NCBI GenBank assembly: GCA_003353825.1
Contig: PIVW01000393.1
Span: forward strand, 1-5,595
Direction of reading: 5' to 3'
DNA length: 5,595 nt
DNA from: Chloroflexota bacterium
Lineage (GTDB): Bacteria; Chloroflexota; Anaerolineae; J102
Under the pieces are notes generated by a model, which made no database searches, was not told the origin of the DNA, and was given only the letters and a program-made list of their open reading frames with translations. Position numbers and translations under genes: made by a program. Shown piece after piece: positions 5,047-5,595 of this stretch. Every line of letters begins with the position of its first letter. The stretch's first letter is position 1.

Positions 5047-5206
5047 GTTGGTCCGGCATCTTCGTAGCGCAAAAACCAGGCGAGGAATTTACACTACGAT
5101 CTTCACAGCACGGCGGCACCTAAACGATCCCTCCAGCTTGAACACTGTCAATGCCAAGAAACGTTCCATCGTCGCCATAGCGCTACCATGAAATATCCTC
5201 TGGCAT
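5047..5206. other. Intergenic segment without recognisable gene
   Basis: No coding region with plausible protein features or a ribosome binding site was found here on either strand. It completes the roughly 460-bp gap between the divergent membrane-protein genes (4909-5367). That gap also holds the palindrome cluster, an extended -10 element and a possible 24-codon leader frame (5223-5297). Confidence 0.4.
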
Positions 5207-5214
5207 GGTATAAT
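5206..5214 (+). promoter_or_regulatory. Extended -10 promoter element
   Basis: TGGTATAAT contains a perfect TATAAT (5209-5214) preceded by TGn, the extended -10 motif. No good -35 hexamer lies 17 bases upstream, which is usual for extended -10 promoters. The start would be near 5221, giving a leader of nearly 150 nt before the small membrane protein at 5368. Confidence 0.55.
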
Positions 5215-5367
5215 CCCCAGGTGTGAAATCTATTCAAGTCGTCCAGACCATGCGCCGAAGCTGGAACCTTTTGGCAGCCAAGTACGGCAGAGACTGAGTC
5301 ATTCCGCAGATATAGCACTTACCTGCAGGTTATCGCTCGCATCTTTCTGGGTAGAGGGAGTACCACC

Positions 5368-5547
5368 ATGAAAAGGATATCATATATAAAGAAGTACCTA
5401 AATTGGCGAATTATTCTCGTACGCATACTCGTCAATGCACTTGCGTTGGGTTTGACCGTTGCGCTTTTACCCAATATTTGGCATGGTTCATGGAACCGGT
5501 ACAGAGATAAAGAAGCACGTTTACAATTGAATGAGGAGAAAGGCTAA
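5368..5547 (+). CDS. 59-residue single-pass membrane protein
   Basis: A short gene with a strong ribosome binding site, AGAGGGAG (5353-5360), 7 bases before the ATG. Residues 1-19 are basic (MKRISYIKKY and WR), then one hydrophobic segment of about 20 residues (15-35, IILVRILVNALALGLTVALL), then a polar charged tail (NRYRDKEARLQLNEEKG). The WRIILVRILVNALALGLTVALLP stretch resembles the first helix of the four-helix phage-holin-like family (YvlD type), which is usually above 100 residues; if related, this copy has lost the remaining helices. It could equally be a genuine small protein with an N-in, C-out helix. A terminator-like stem begins 15 bases after the stop, so this is a monocistronic unit. 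Confidence 0.7.
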   Translation: MKRISYIKKYLNWRIILVRILVNALALGLTVALLPNIWHGSWNRYRDKEARLQLNEEKG

Positions 5548-5562
5548 AAGGGCATAGGCGGT

Positions 5563-5595
5563 CTTTGCTCCGAGCAGTGATTGCGAGGAGCAAAG
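5563..5595 (+). terminator. Terminator-like stem-loop after the small membrane protein (cut by window end)
   Basis: CTTTGCTCC (5563-5571) pairs perfectly with GGAGCAAAG (5587-5595) across a 15-base loop. It starts 15 bases after the stop codon. The window ends at the last base of the stem, so a following T-run or a longer stem (the GGCGGT before it) cannot be checked. Confidence 0.55.

Noticed and set aside
4889..5119. 76-codon minus-strand frame upstream of the membrane protein
   Set aside because: Low-complexity product without recognisable features; it covers the palindrome cluster and the ribosome binding site of the 4908 start.

Overview
The window looks like bacterial genomic DNA, most likely from a Chloroflexota-type (Anaerolineae-like) organism. 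That assignment is inference from three features: a YncE-like propeller protein ending in a YLPFLQR tail, attC-like elements beginning CTAACAA, and a long AGCGCT hairpin repeat. No rRNA or other taxonomic marker is present.

Left part (1-2663), plus strand: this is best read as an integron-type gene cassette array without a visible integrase (a CALIN). Three attC-like recombination sites lie at 646-801, 1573-1630 and 2541-2669. Each has a left box ending in AAC, a right box starting with GTT, imperfect dyad symmetry, and an unpaired G in the left arm. They delimit (i) the 3' end of a secreted-type beta-propeller gene, (ii) a peptidase E (S51) family gene starting 28 bp after the preceding attC, and (iii) a cassette with a sigma-70-like promoter and a RelB/RelE-type toxin-antitoxin pair. 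attC1 and attC3 share homologous cores and right arms at identical spacing.

Middle part (2664-4349), minus strand: an ABC exporter operon of the LolD/MacB-LolE/FtsX type, ATPase then permease with no gap between stop and start. The permease is destroyed. Its genuine sequence stops after codon 308, exactly at the G^TT cleavage position of attC3 (between 2663 and 2664), and the frame then runs on through antisense cassette DNA to 2271. The ATPase also looks damaged: the only ATG with a good ribosome binding site, at 4349, is followed in frame by a TAA at codon 14, and the next usual start (GTG 4220) would omit the first strand and the A-loop tyrosine. The simplest reading is that cassettes were integrated by an integron integrase at a secondary G^TT site inside a transporter gene, and the operon then decayed.

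Right part (4404-5595): a perfect 24-bp-arm hairpin repeat; a minus-strand gene for a small multi-pass glycine-rich membrane protein with a strong ribosome binding site; a roughly 460-bp intergenic region with an operator-like cluster of palindromes and an extended -10 promoter; and a 59-residue single-pass membrane protein followed by a terminator-like stem that reaches the window edge.
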